The notes under the pieces: generated by a model
What the model was told of the DNA's origin: nothing
The model's database searches: none
The model's input: only the letters and a program-made list of their open reading frames with translations
Source: Sphagnum magellanicum
Lineage: Eukaryota; Streptophyta; Sphagnopsida; Sphagnales; Sphagnaceae
NCBI GenBank assembly: GCA_021904315.1
Contig: CM038925.1
Span: 6,326,501 to 6,390,500 of the forward strand
Length of the DNA: 64,000 bases
Direction of reading: 5' to 3'
In this document: in pieces, positions 1 through 13,215 of the stretch
How the letters are laid out: every line of letters begins with the position of its first letter
Position numbering within the stretch: the first letter of the stretch is position 1
Translations under genes and position numbers: made by a program

Positions 1-3000
1 TTCCCCCAACTTTACTCTCCCAAAATTCCAATTGGAATTTCACGTAAGTTTTTTTTAATCGAACATCCCAATCTTTGCCAATAATTTTTGTCAAAAGATT
101 GTTCTATATGCATTTGTGTCCAGTGTGAAAAAAAGGTAAATATTGTTACTTCAAAATTTGACAAATTATGTTTGTTAAACTTTCAAGGTACCTTCCGGGA
201 AATCCATTGTTGCAAGGGCCATCATCAATATCCAACACAAAATCGACAAATATTGCAATCATAATTGGCCCTGTGTTAAGTGGCATCTTAGCACTTGTCA
301 TCATCATTTTTCTTGTTCTTTATATTAAACGTAGATCCCATACCAAAACGAAGGAAAGGAGATCGACTAGTGGACATTTCCAAATGGTGAAGTCTGCTCA
401 TCCAGGTAAGTGATTGACTATCTAAATTTATGTCTTCTGTGTCATCCAGCAATAAACCAAATTGTTACATATTGGGATTTAATGTAGTACACATTTTCCC
501 CGCATATTTGTGTTCAATATAATCTCCTCATAATGTTTAGGTTGAAATGATGATATACTAAAATGTAACCGATTTTTAGATTGCATTGTCCAATGTGTCA
601 CTTGCTCATTGGTCTAGAAGAAGAGGGTTATAACACATATTTTTTTCCCTTCTCTTGTCTAGTTTTAGTCACTTTCTCATTGGTTTAGAAATTAATGACA
701 CCTAATAACGAATTTGAGGAACCAGATTATTGAAATAGTTTGAACACACTCACACCTCAACTATATTCCATAATTTGGTTCCTCTCGCCCATTACCTAAC
801 GCTTAGTAATGACATGTACCCTAAACCTTCTTGAGTTCAAATTTGGATAGTTAGTTACATTATCTTTGAATCTTCATTTACTCTATTGAAATTCAAGTTG
901 GAAATTTATTTGTGATGGCTTTTTACTTTTAAACTTAGATTACCATGTGAAGTCAAGGATTGAAAGCATTGTGTAGATTCTCACACCAAGTTGTGTGAAA
1001 TAGACAAGCCTCTTCAAAATATTGAAGCATGCATAATGTGACTTCAATTCGATGAAAATTTATGGCAACTAGGTAGAATGGACATTCAATTGCATGTAAC
1101 AAGGTTAATGACTTCATGTCTATTTCACTTTGATCATGTAGGTGCAAATCCTTACTCACTTGCTGAGGTTACTATTGCAACTGACAACTTTAAGATTCAA
1201 ATTGGAAAAGGAGGGTTTGGACCTGTGTATTATGGCAAGTTTGAAGATGGAAAAGAAGTGGCAATCAAAGTACTTGATGTTAAATCAAGCCAAGGGCCAT
1301 CTGAATTCTTTAATGAGGTTAGTAAAATTTCAAGACATTTTAATGATGTTGTTTTAGTTGAACTTTGTTGTGAGGAAGATAATTGCAACCCATTTACCCA
1401 TCCTTAAACTCCAAATTCATCAAGTTACTTTGTTGTCAAGATGTAGAATTGTTCAGTTTCAAATTGGAGCTCCCGACATCAAAGGTTGAAACATCCAACT
1501 TTCAAATATTATTTGAATTAATATTGAACACATACCATTTTTTCAAAGTAATTTAAATTGTGTGACTAACACATTATTCTAAATTGAAAACTTTGACTTC
1601 AAATGAATATGTGATCATGAATATTAAGTAACAAAAAATTATTAGTAAATTATGATATTATACTAACTTTGGAACGATAATAATAATCACCCACCAAGAA
1701 GTTGATCATTTTAATCCAAAAATAATGCCCATAAAATAATGTTTCAATTGTAATTACCTTAGGGATACATGAAATCTTTTTTTTTTTTAAATTCAGCGAT
1801 TGATGGGCTAAAATATTTGTATGGATGAATGGTGCACAACCATGTGAACTACACATGTAAGACGAGGTGATACCTACATTGACATGCATAAAGGTTTGAA
1901 CAATTTCATGTGGCACACCAACTTCAACAAATTACTTCAACAAATTGCATATAATGCCAATTATGAATTGTTTTAAATTGCTAAACTCATATTTGAACTT
2001 GGACCAATCATTTATGCAATGTTGAATGATTGTGTTTGATGTAGGTGGATGTTCTATCAAGGGTGAGTCATCGAAATTTGGTGTCATTAATTGGATATTG
2101 CTTAGAAGATGACCAACAAATGTTGATTTATGAATACATGCATGAAGGATCATTATATGACCATCTATATGGTACGATCAATTTTTATTGAAACCTTGAA
2201 TTTGAACCCTCGATTGACCAACAAGTTGTAATTTTGTAGAAATTTTCTATTCATTGTTCAACTTGTCTTAATCATGTTTTATCTATTGGTCAACTATAAA
2301 TTAGATACATGATTCTAAGCTAATATGATTTTATTTTTTTTTCTTCAACCATAGGTGATTTATCAACATCAACTAATGAACAACTTGATTGGACAACACG
2401 TCTACACATTGCCCTCAATGCATCACAAGGTAATGATTTAAAAGAACATTAAAATTTGTGTTCATTAATGTACATTCTTGCAATTCAATGTTGGAAATTA
2501 TTCTCTTTCATTGAGGGACAATTCACCACGTCTTTGATTTTTGAGTTTTGATCATGTAGCAATTAAAACCCAACATGAGATTTTTAAAAATCTATTTGCA
2601 ATGATAAATTTTATAGTGATGTTTTATAAACATTATTTTGGAATTACAGGTTTGGAATATTTACATTCGGGGTGCAATCCAAGCATTATTCATCGTGATG
2701 TAAAAACTAGTAATATTCTACTTCCTAGTGACATGAAAAATGCAAAAGTTGCAGATTTTGGACTATCAAGATTAATATATGGAGAAAATATTACCCATAT
2801 TACAACTAATGTCAAGGGGACTATAGGGTATCTTGATCCAGAGTGAGTATTTAACTATTTTTTTTTAAACAATATTTCATGGTCTAATAATCATATGATA
2901 ATGTGTGACATAACTACTCATTTGATTATTACATGTTATTCATCTTAATTTGTAAGGCATGTTCCAATTTTTTACTAAATATTTGAAGACCAACTTGAGA

Positions 3001-4118
3001 TATCATGTTATATTAATTTGAAATTTTAACAATTGGTGTCCATGGATTCTATCATTAACAGGTATTTTACATCACAATGTTTATCATTAAAAAGTGATGT
3101 ATATAGCTTTGGTGTTGTGCTTTTGGAAATAATATCTGGACGCAAAGCTATTGATACAACGTTACCAAATCGAAAATCTTGGAACCTATGTGATTGGGTA
3201 AGTTATAATCATCTAATAAATTACATTTTAAATCTTCATTTTTAACTTTAAAAATTCTTATAATTGTCATTTCAAACTAATAATTTGATAGATATATATA
3301 CAATATTGGAAATATGATATTCTTATATCATTTTCTGAAAAGTTTGATTATGTTTGTGGTCTAAAACACAATTAATTATTTGTGACAATCATATGTTTTA
3401 GTTAGGAAGGGATGATAATTATCACACAATTTATTTTTTCCATTTTCTAATGTAGCATTATAATCAAATATCTCAAGAACATCTTAGGATTAAATGGCAA
3501 CAAAATTTTGAAGCCTATCAAAACCATTTTAGAAACACAAATTAATTTGCCCCAAAAACTAAATTCCTAACCCAAAGGTTGGAAGAATCTTCCTTTTCTA
3601 CAAAAAATTGGCATTTTTTTTCTAAAAACACAAAGAATATGCAACATATCTTTTTGTCATAATGTGAAATTTTTGACCCCTAAAAAGTTTGTTACACAAT
3701 TCTGATAATGAAAGTAATCCATCAAGTTTTAACATAGCAAGAAAAAAAATATGTTTATTCAATATTCACCTTAAGGTTTTCTTGCAAGTGACATCATTTG
3801 AGGTACAATAACATATATGCATTTGTTGAATAGGTGCGATTCAATCTTCAAGAAGGCAATATAAACATAATTTTGGATCCTATTGTGAAAGCTTCAAATC
3901 CCAACCTTGATGCCATATGGAAAGTTGCAGAAATTGCCATCGAATGTGTGGAACCCAAAGCTATTCATAGACCAATAATGACCAAGGTAGTTGAAGAACT
4001 ACGAGTTGCAATCACCTTGCAAGAAGGCAACGCACTACCATCTGATTATTCACATATTATGACATATGAAATTCAAAACCAATCTGGATCCCAAATGGTG
4101 TTGATAAATCCTCGATAA
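1..4118 (+). CDS. LRR receptor-like kinase (LRR-I/malectin-like type), 3' part
   Basis: Membrane receptor kinase; the extracellular part lies left of the window. Exons read from splice sites and phase: 1-43 (doubtful tail), 188-405, 1142-1317, 2045-2171, 2355-2429, 2650-2842, 3062-3197, 3834-4118 (stop TAA). From 188 onward all phases close. The second exon ends the ectodomain and carries one membrane segment ([20 protein letters not shown]) followed by basic KRR. The kinase follows: P-loop [15 protein letters not shown] lysine, [11 protein letters not shown] catalytic loop, [18 protein letters not shown] activation segment and [16 protein letters not shown]. All catalytic residues are present, so it looks like an active RD kinase. 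The C-terminal lobe ([22 protein letters not shown]) fits the LRR-I subfamily by my knowledge of it; ligand and pathway cannot be told. Introns are AT-rich and hold no other gene. Confidence 0.9.
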
Positions 4119-5700
4119 CAAATAGAAGTTTGTAACTTTTTGGGCACCATCTCATGTATGAATAGTATATGAAATGTTGCATCTAGTGAAATAATTGTAT
4201 TGATATGATTAATGAACTTTAAGTTTTTTAAACATGTCCATATAGAGGTTTTAGTTTCACTTCATGTATTCAAAGTTTAATATTCACATGTATAGGAATG
4301 TGATAATTATTTTTATGTTTTACAAAACATGTTCAAAAACTTTAAAATTATCTTATGTGTAATTAAACTTTATTTGATATATTAATGTTGGGTTGTTTCC
4401 AAAAATCCTAAACATTGAAAAATACAATAAGTTTCATACCAATCATAAATTTCATTTATAGGTGATCTTTAATGTCATCTAGGCACTTCAATTATTCACA
4501 TTCCTAGAAAAAATAATCAAATAATGGAAAAAGGTATGGTATTAATATAGTCAATAAATTAATTGAATCTAATTACATGTAGGAGATTGAAGCCAAATTT
4601 GATTGAGTTCAAAAAATTCATGGTGATTATGGTCGCTTTGATTTTGTGCTTCCTTATGTTAGATTTATTAACCAATATATTAATGGCCATTTTGATTCCA
4701 TAGCTTTTAATTTTAAATCTATTAACTAGTGTACTAAGAAACATAGATGTAGTGAATTCATTGTGTAAAATATGGGAAAACAATTGAACCACAATGTTTC
4801 TAAGTACATATTATAAATTTTTTGTCAAATTTTGATTTTTGAAAGGGATTATGAAGCAATGAAAGTTTGAAACTTATAATGTGAGTTCTATGTATTATGC
4901 AACATGTTAGCAACTAACAACGATGATAGAATTCAAATTATACAATGAAAAAAATGATTTTGATGGTCATTAAAGGCATTCATAGACTCCAATGACCATA
5001 AAAACATTTTACAAATCTTATTCCATTTATAATGCAAAAAGTTGTAGACCTTGAACTTTAGCACGCTGAAAGGAAATAGATAAATGAGTAGCCTACATCA
5101 ATGTCTAAACTGCTACAGAGAAGCCTCAACTCAGACATTAATCATAGACATTTGTTGCCTACTCTTTATCGCTTCACGATTCCACTAGTAGTATGTACTC
5201 ATAGCACTAATTCAGTGCAAGAGATGCAATGTTGAAAGCGATTCCAACCAGTGGGAAGGAATCGCTTGAGAAGGAATCGCTTGAGGCATGACTCAACAAT
5301 GAGCATAGCCAAGCTACAGATCAAAGGGAATGGTTTACCTATGTCCAATACTTTCTGGCAGCAACCATGAGCCACCTTTTTTCCTGTGGCAAAACTTGGC
5401 CCTAGACCTATCTAGAAGAATAGAATATTACATCTAGCATTTCCTGGATTCTGCAGAGATTGCAATAACCTGCTGTAGATTCAGCTGTTCCACCGTAGAC
5501 TTGAACGCAAAATTAACATTTTAAGTTCTTGATCTGAATCTTTACGCAAAACATGACCTGCATACAAAGCAGATATTCAAACATTTAAGAAAACAACCCT
5601 CATCTATGCTGAACCAACAAAGTTCAGACTATAAATGCACTTCTACAACACCCCCTTCATTTAATTCTAGCCAGCATTTCCAACCAGTTTCAAAACATCT
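4119..5700. other. AT-rich intergenic stretch
   Basis: Downstream flank of the kinase gene, then sequence before the 3' end of the minus-strand gene ending at 5,984. I see only short chance open frames and no recognisable gene. The part from about 5,700 to 5,983 is probably the 3' UTR of that minus-strand gene. Confidence 0.5.
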
Positions 5701-5983
5701 ATGAGCCAAAAGATAACCTTCACAACCTCAAGAACTCTGATGAGATGCTGAAACAGCCCTAGAACCAGAAGGAGGAGGGTTACCTTGAAAGTAGATGGTG
5801 GCCAAAAGCAAACCTAGGTTGAGTCTTCTTCTGTGCTAGAGAAATCCCAGCCATGCAACGGACCTGAACTTCTACTTGTGGAGGCAAGCTTTCTTCAGGT
5901 TAGGCCTGAAAGGAATTGCAGCGCTGGACAAGTCTCATGATGGTAAAAAGACTGCTGCCTTTCTTTCTGACCTGCCAGAATTG

Positions 5984-8900
5984 TCAAGGTATGGTGGTCC
6001 TAGTTGCTGCGCCCAACAGTGCTAATGCAGCCACACTTGGGATTCCTGGACCAAATACACTCGGCCTTCTTGGGTTTGAACCTAAGCTTCCATCCACATT
6101 AGGGTTTTCCTGCTCCCTAAATATGGGCTGATTTGCCTCAGTTGTGGAGTTGTTTCTCTGCAACTCCTGATGATCATGCTCTGATTTCCCATCAACATGC
6201 AATCTAGAAGCATCTGGGAGAGAAGCCTCTGGTTTCACTGAATCAGATCCATGGTTTGACAAGGGCATCCAATGTTGAAGCCATCCCTGGGACTGAGCCG
6301 GACATTGCAATTTCTCTTCAATATGCTCTTCTTCTCCCTTACGTGGGGTACTGGCAAGCACACTGGAACATGTTAAGGAAGGATCTGAGTCAAATGCTCT
6401 TGGAGAGTCCTGAGTCCGTTTCTTGAGGAGAGCCCCATCATGCCCATCTTCAGGTTGTTCCTGCAAATTCTCACCCATCCTCGCATCTGGTTGTCCCTTC
6501 CTTTTTGCAATGCCTGTCTCTCTCTCTGCCCTCACAAATTCCATTGTGCCACCCATTCTTCTTTGCAAATTTTGTCTTTGTAAATCTGCTGCCTCTCCAT
6601 GAGGTCCAACACTAACTCGAGATCCTCCCCTGTAGACAGCAGGCTGTTGAGTAGCTGGGTACAAGTGATTGTTTGCCACAGTATGGCCACTGGATGAAGC
6701 TGGCTGAAAGAGTGGAGCATACTGGCCAGCAGCAGTGCTGTTGTTGCCTACAGCAACACGGGGATTTGAACCACAGCTTCCCTCACTTACAGGAAAATAG
6801 AAACCTCTTGGATCTCTGACTGGCCCATCCAACTGCGTTCCATTCCACCCAGTCCCAACATAAAACTACAAAATGAGGAGAGCAGAATGGAAGACAATAT
6901 GAGGAAAATGCATTTCAGAACTTACATCAACTTCATCCTACTGCCCAGAATCTTGCTGGCTTAGCAACATATATTGGAGACCATACTGAAGCATGGGTCC
7001 TACCACAAAGAACACCACTGAATGTAACCTACAATGGTGGACATGGAGAAGGAACCATACCTGGTTATTGAGGTGAATGTGTGGTTGACCTACAGGTCCT
7101 GTTGAACAAATTCCAACCCATTCCAATCCATTTCAGAAATGCTGGCACAAAAGGATTACCCACCCTCAAAAGCTTCTTGCCCTCACAACTATGAGTGAGA
7201 ATCATTTGCATCCAGATTGGACCCTTGCATCATGACCTCTACTGTTACAAAATGAAACAATTGAATCTAACTACTCTCAAAACAAACCTTGCCATGTATG
7301 AATGAATGAATGATGATCCAAGCAACAACAATTGCTACCTCTGACATGGCTCCCAGTGCCTTGTGTGGAGGAGGAGCCTTTTGCCAATTCAAGTAACTGT
7401 GCAGTAGACAAATCTTTGACAACTTGGGATCTGTCGTCAAATGCACTTTTGGAAGCTGTTGTTCTGTGTGGAGGGTTTGGGGGAGGGCAGTCCTCATTTG
7501 ACAGCTGCTTCCCTCTTGAAGTAGCTGTGGGCACATGTGGAATATAACAACCAACATCAAACCCTAATGATCTCACACCTGTATCCCCATGATGCCCCTG
7601 GAGGAGTTGGATCTGTCGATCAGCCGGTGGAATAATTGTAGGGCTAGAATTATATGACAGCTGCAATGCATACACTGATGAGGAGGAGCCTCTGTTTCTT
7701 TTAGAATCTGTGTCACTGTTTTGGCCTGATCTGCCTTCTCTTCCATCAACAGAATCATGAGTATCCAGCTCCAAGGAAGCAACGAGATTGGGAGGAAGAC
7801 TTGATGTCTTTGATGAGCATTGAGAAGGTTCATTGGACCGTTGAATATGACGATCCTTGGGGCATTTGAAAGGAGTAAAAATGGGAGTCAGAATCAAGGA
7901 TTTCTCAGCAAGAATTTGCTTGTCTGCTATGGAATCATGACTGTATCTGCTGCTGATATGATGTTTGAATGGTTCATATAAAGGCGTCAACACAGGTGCA
8001 TGCTTATCCAATTTCTCTGTACAGCCACCTGCAATCCCATCCCTTTCAACATCATCAATCCCCAAGTAAGTCAGGGGATGAAACAGTGGTGTAAGTAGAG
8101 ACACCCTTTCATCTACCTTTCCTTTACCTTGGCAGCACTCCTGCTGCTGCTGCTCTGTGACATGCTTGAAAGGTTTGAACAGTGAGAGTGGTGGAAGAGA
8201 AGATGGCCTTATTAATGAGCTTGCATCTTTCTTTTTTATGATGAGTTCAGTCACCTTTGTAGTAGAAGAACCTACTCTATTTGGACTGTCATAACTTGTC
8301 CCCCCCACACTGAATCTGGCTTCCTGTTTACATTTCTGAAATTGAATCAACTGAGTGACTCCAACAGCTGCTGAGGTCATCATCATCCCTGATGTGCCCA
8401 CGCCAGATGATGATACCCTGTGTGGGCCTCTGAAAGCTTGTCCACTTTGAGGGTGTATCCCTTCCAGCAAGACTGGTCTACTAATGCTAGCATGAAATTG
8501 TTGTTCCCTTCCCTGCTGCTGTTGGTAAGGTAAAACAGGAGAGCTCGCAGCAGGATGATGAAATCCTGCATTAGATTGACTACAATCTAATGGAGAGTCC
8601 CTTAACCCTAGTGCCCTTTCAGGAATATCTTCACTTGGTCCTGACACCATCAAGTCTGAAGGTACATGAGAGGAACTCAGCTGTAACCCTAGTGTGCCAG
8701 ACCCATCAGGAGGACCTGGAAATTGGGGGGGATTCAGAGGTGACAGAGGAGGCTTTAAGCACCACCGCCGGGGAGTAACTCTGCAAAAGCTTTGTGAGAT
8801 TTTGCCAGCCATGCCTGCATGCCCATCTACCTGAGAAGATATGTGTGTAGTACCATGTGTAGCCCTATTCCCTCTTATCTCTCTTTGCACAGCAACATGT

Positions 8901-9574
8901 GCCACACTTCCTGCTTCATCTGATCCTCTCTCATGAGCACCAGCACCACCTCTTGTCGTATCTTCAACCACATCCTGCCCACTCTGCAATTGCACAGTAG
9001 AGCTCCTGGAAACCCTAGGTTCTTCTTTACCAGTCTCTTCCACAACAACCACTGCTTCCCTCCAATCACTACTACAATGACTTTGTTGCCCTTGTCCTTC
9101 TTCCTCAACCTCCTGTTCATTAGTTCCTTCCAGCAACAGTGGAGTTGCCTCCTCGTCTTGCACCCCATCCCTAGGTTGCAGCTTATCCTGTCCCTCACCT
9201 CCTGCCTTACCCAGAGCCTCATCTTGAAGCGGCCCCTGAGCTTGAGCTTGAGATTGAGCTTGAGACTCACCTTGAGGGAGACCTTGAGCTTGAATCTCCC
9301 CATGAGATTGAGAGTCAGCTCCATCATCTTCAGGACCGAGGCAAGGCAAACCTAAATCTCCAAGGAGACCAGGAATAAGCCTCTGAATCCATGGAGACCG
9401 CAGAGCTTCACTGCTGCTACTACCACAGGGCTTGCCACAGCGAGATGCCAAAGGCGTGGGGTTTATGAACTCCTCCACTCTTGCATCTCCTCCTCCTCCT
9501 CCACCTGCTGCTGCTGCAGCAACAACAACACCCACCACACTGCTGCTATTGCTTCTATTCCACGCTTTCTCCAT
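5984..9574 (-). CDS. Unrecognised 1,051-residue low-complexity plant protein
   Basis: Three exons whose phases close exactly: 9574-7339, 7098-7061 and 6865-5984 (stop TGA), 3,156 nt in all. The ATG at 9574 is preceded by two in-frame TGA codons. The N-terminus has an alanine/valine and glycine run and then SPWIQRLIPGLLGDLGLPCL. A Gln/Ala/Glu-rich part follows. Between about residues 460 and 570 four related short segments recur every 30-38 residues (LFKPFKH, LTPLFHPL, LTPLYEPFKHH, LTPIFTPFK). The last exon holds a QGWLQHWMP segment and ends with a small hydrophobic block (SVAALALLG). There is no signal peptide, membrane segment or catalytic motif. Disorder plus repeated linear motifs suggests a scaffold or regulatory protein, but this is inference. 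The conserved-looking C-terminus recalls uncharacterised plant-specific proteins that I cannot name. Confidence 0.75.
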
Positions 9575-9615
9575 GACAATCTCATTCTCTCATCACCCAG
9601 AACTCCAATTCTGCC

Positions 9616-9635
9616 TACACACACACACACACACA

Positions 9636-9670
<35 letters not shown>
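9616..9670. repeat. (CA)n(CT)n compound microsatellite in 5' UTR/promoter
   Basis: About 11 CA units run directly into about 16 CT units. On the strand of the gene ending at 9,574 this is an AG/TG tract in the likely 5' leader, where plant genes often carry such GA tracts. Confidence 0.95.
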
Positions 9671-9673
<3 letters not shown>

Positions 9674-9826
9674 CTACTGTCCTAGTCAGGAGGACTGGTC
9701 GTCCTCTAGTTCAAATCTTCAGCTGCTCTCAAACACCCACAAACCCAAAATTGCATACATTTCAGTGCCACACAATCCCAACTACAGAAATACTACAACA
9801 ATTTGCAAACCATAACTAAATTGCAG

Positions 9827-9854
9827 CTTCTTCTTCTTCTTCTTCTTCTTCTTC
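9827..9854. repeat. (CTT)n microsatellite
   Basis: Nine perfect CTT units, read as GAA on the strand of the minus-strand gene just downstream. Confidence 0.95.
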
Positions 9855-10980
9855 AACAAATACTTGCCAACAAAAGAAACCAGTACCCACTTTCAGATCT
9901 TGGAATGGGTGCACAGATTCCTCTTATTTACCACATAAAACTGCACACCTTCCAACACTCCCCCCATCCCAAAAACGAGAAAGAAATACAGGCAAACCAC
10001 AAGAACACTCCCCAAGGGTGAGAGAGCTTCTTTGCTCCTACCTAGAGCAGAATAAAAACCCACAGGCCAAAGCTGTTGTGGCATATCTGCCACTCTCTTG
10101 GCCCAGGATAATTTTTCAAAAAAAAGCTTGGACAATCACCACCCACATGTGCAGCTAGCTAGCTAAGCTATTATGTGTGTTGCAATTGTGGCTGGTGGTG
10201 ATGTGCGTGCATGCGTGCGTGCGTGTTCCATTGAGCATCTTGCAATCTCTAGTGAAAAAACTTGAAGGAATTCTGTTTTGTTTTTGTTTGTTGAATCAAG
10301 TAGTGGTAGTATATGTCACTTGTAGTAGTGCATACATTCCTTATACCATGAGAGAGGAGGTTGCTTTGGTTCCATTATGATGGATTTGAGGACTCTGTGG
10401 GAGTAGTTCAATTTTCATTTGGAAATTGGTGACTGACTCATCCATGAAGGGATAAAGATCATAACTAGCTAAAGGCTATTTAGTTTCTACACCTCAGTTT
10501 AGATAACCCTAAACCTAGCAGGTTCCACACTAAATAATTATGAGGGGAAAAAAATCAAATATTTTTTGGAGGAATTATTAAAGTATTGTATACTTAACAA
10601 GCAAAAAAATGCTTCTTAATAATTCCTTTAAATGGTTACGCTGGAATCTTACAAGAAAATATATTAAATATTTGGCATCAATGTGTCAATCAAACCTGGC
10701 TAGGCTCCTTCAGTGTTACATTTGTATTTACAAGAAGACATTTATCCCCAAGCCAAGTTCACATGCTTTTTGCATGCTCTCTTTCATTTTGCTGTCTTTG
10801 TTTGGTTCACACATTGGCTTAGCTTTTTCATGTTGTGATAGTCCTTTTGAACATGTTTTATTTCTTTGAAAACATTTCTTTGAGTGATTCGACTTCTTCA
10901 CCTTTTGGAAAATTCTATGCAGCAAAAAACATGTCAGGTAGAGGTACTTTGTCATGGGCAGGTTAACTAGATATACTTAG

Positions 10981-11030
10981 ATTTATTTATTTATTTATTT
11001 ATTATTATTATTTACTTTATTTTATTTTTC
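10981..11030. repeat. (ATTT)n / (ATT)n low-complexity tract
   Basis: Five ATTT units followed by ATT units and more T-rich sequence. Confidence 0.9.
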
Positions 11031-11337
11031 TGGCTGGGGAGCATGAAGCAAGTTTGTACATTAAAGGGAACCAAATTCCACAAGTAATAATTGGGTTGAG
11101 GGAGGTCCCAAAACTAAGGACCCAGGAGAAATTTCCTAGTGTATTTGGAGGGGACCTTATATTTGTGATTAATTTCTCCTCAAAACCAAGAGGCACCCTA
11201 CACCTACTTGGCCTCTTGTAGGTGCCTCTCACTCCTCAGCCTTGTGATCTAGGTATCTTTAGGCTCATCATAATGTTGGCCTTGTGATTTATGATAGGTG
11301 AGGCCCATGGGTAGAGCACATTCTTGAAAAGCTTACA

Positions 11338-11775
11338 AGGGGTAAGGCCAATGGAAGGGGTCATTTTTGAAAGGTGGGCTAGACTCAACTCCTTCAGGCC
11401 AATGGAAGGAATGTGGGCTAGACTCCTCTCGTTAAGGCCAATGGAAGGGGTTGTTCTTGAAAGGCAGGTTAGACTCAACTCCTTAAGGCCAATGGAAGGG
11501 GACATTCTTGAGAGGTGGGCTAGTCTCCACTCCTTAAGGCCAATGGAAGGGGTCATTCTTGAAAGGGGGGCTAGACTCCACTCCTTAAGGCCAATGGAAG
11601 GGGTAGTTCTTGAAAGGCAGGCTAGACTCAACTCCTTAAGGTCACTGGAAGGGGTTGTTGTTGAAAGGGGGGCTAAACCCCACTCCTTAAGGCCAATGGA
11701 AGGGGTCGTTCTTGAAAGGGGGGCTAGACTCCACTCCTTAAGACTACTGGAAGGTGGGCTAGAATCCACTCCTCG
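11338..11775. repeat. 51-bp minisatellite, nine units
   Basis: Nine head-to-tail units that start AAGGCCAATGGAAGGGG and end CCACTCCTT. Seven are about 51 bp; the second and ninth are shorter through internal deletions. Because 51 is a multiple of three, open frames run through the array on both strands, with a 17-residue periodic product (RPMEGVVLERGARLHSL-like on plus). No gene context supports translation, so I annotate it as a tandem repeat and not as CDS. Confidence 0.95.
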
Positions 11776-12480
11776 GCCCCTGATTTCAGTAATGCCACCA
11801 CCCTAGGCCCTTACCCTAAACAAATTCAGACATGCAAAGAACGGCTCAAGTTTTTCTAAATGTAAATTTAGATCAATTATGGAATGAAGTCTGACACAGG
11901 ACCTTCCAAGTCATGGAAGGTCCCGGCCAACCTGTGATAGGACCTTTGTCCATCATTATGGACTGTACTTCTTCTTTTTCTTGTCTTTTGTGAGGCTTCT
12001 TTTTTCAGGCTTTTGGTTTGTTGGGGCCGGTTACATAGGTTAAGGGTTTATGTTTAGACCCTTGCAGGATTTGAGGTGCCAATCACAAGGACCGGTTGCA
12101 GGCTCCAAAACTCCTGCAAGGGTCTATAGACGGACCCCTTCTCCGTTACCAATAAATGACCCTCTTCAAACGGCCACTATATGCATACCAAAGGGCAACA
12201 AAAAAAACGGGGGGGGGTGTTGGACGGGGGGGAGTAGTAGCTAGTGGACAAGCCTAGGCCACACACTGTGTACAGTCAAGAAGGAAAAAGGCCAAAAGTG
12301 CAATGGTTTTGATTGGTAAAGAACTGGTTGTTTTTTCGTAGGTCGGTTATGTGACAAAATATCCCACAATAACTTTTGGGGATTGCATATGATCCCCAAA
12401 CAGGCTGGCAGAGTACCTTTGCTGACTTTGTGAAGGTACTCCTTTTTTTTTAATTCTCATCTTTATAGATTTTTTATTTA

Positions 12481-12512
12481 TTAATTATTATTATTATTAT
12501 TATTATTATAAT
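12481..12512. repeat. (ATT)n microsatellite
   Basis: Run of about nine ATT units inside AT-rich DNA. Confidence 0.9.
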
Positions 12513-12699
12513 AAATTTGGGTTACGTACCTACCTATTTTTTTTCTTTTTCCTTGACAACAAATCTTTTCTTTACAGAGAGGGTAGGCCTAGGTCTATAT
12601 TGAAACTCAAAAAAGAGTACACAAGAATCCAACTGGACTGATTGAGCAGAATTTGACAACCCTGGAACAGGTGTGCTACAGGAGAGAGTTTTTTTTTTT

Positions 12700-12730
12700 T
12701 TTTAAATTAATTAATTAATTAATTATTTTT
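12700..12730. repeat. (TTAA)n tract
   Basis: About five TTAA units next to a poly-T run. Confidence 0.85.
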
Positions 12731-12816
12731 ATAAATTTTTATAAATAATTTTAATTCAATTTTTTTAGGTGGCTTTAGGGTTGGTAAAAATAACAAGGGA
12801 AATTAAACCAGCTGTT

Positions 12817-12834
12817 CCCCCCCCCCCCCCCCCC
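12817..12834. repeat. Poly-C run of 18
   Basis: Uninterrupted run of 18 C in otherwise AT-rich sequence; its length is likely to be unstable or mis-sequenced. Confidence 0.95.
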
Positions 12835-12970
12835 AGGTTCCAAAATCCAGATATAAACAATGTAGATACATTTTACAAGATCAATGGTCCAGATGTTCTT
12901 GTTGTTGTCCAAGCCTAAACTTGAGATCTTTTTCTTTGGTCTTGTTTTTGCAGTCAATATAATGGATATA

Positions 12971-13215
12971 ATGCAAAAATATGAACTTCAAAAAATCCTC
13001 TAAAAGAAACCAAAATCCTTCAAGATATTATACCTCCGTAACTAATCTCAAGTTTCAACACAAGCCAAAATTCCATCTTTCAAAAATCCTCATATAACAA
13101 TAGACCTATTATTACCTAGGAGCCAAAATCCCTTGAGCTACTATACTCTAGAATGAATCTAAACACAATAGCCTTGGTAGGCAAGGTCAACAAACAAGTC
13201 CTTCATTGAAGTTTC
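12971..13215 (+). repeat. Dispersed repeat, copy 1 (inverted partner at 42,015-42,266)
   Basis: Starts ATGCAAAAATATGAACTTC and closely matches the reverse complement of 42,015-42,266 with small indels; both copies share CTAATCTCAAGTTTCAACAC. It has no coding capacity. The class is unknown; it is probably a non-autonomous mobile element or a fragment of one. Confidence 0.8.

Larger units (their letters stand above)
9575..10970. promoter_or_regulatory. 5' flank of the minus-strand gene ending at 9,574
   Basis: Divergent flank that must hold the 5' UTR and promoter of the unknown protein gene. It contains a CA/CT microsatellite 40 bp upstream of the start codon and a CTT run (GAA on the gene strand). 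I could not fix a TATA box or start site. There is no gene between 10,000 and 10,970. Confidence 0.35.

Noticed and set aside
8875-9355. Overlapping frames of 140-150 residues on both strands
   Set aside because: Shadows of the low-complexity N-terminal half of the 1,051-residue protein.
11236-11806. Long overlapping frames on both strands as repetitive proteins
   Set aside because: They exist only because the 51-bp repeat unit is a multiple of three; no start, splice or homology support.
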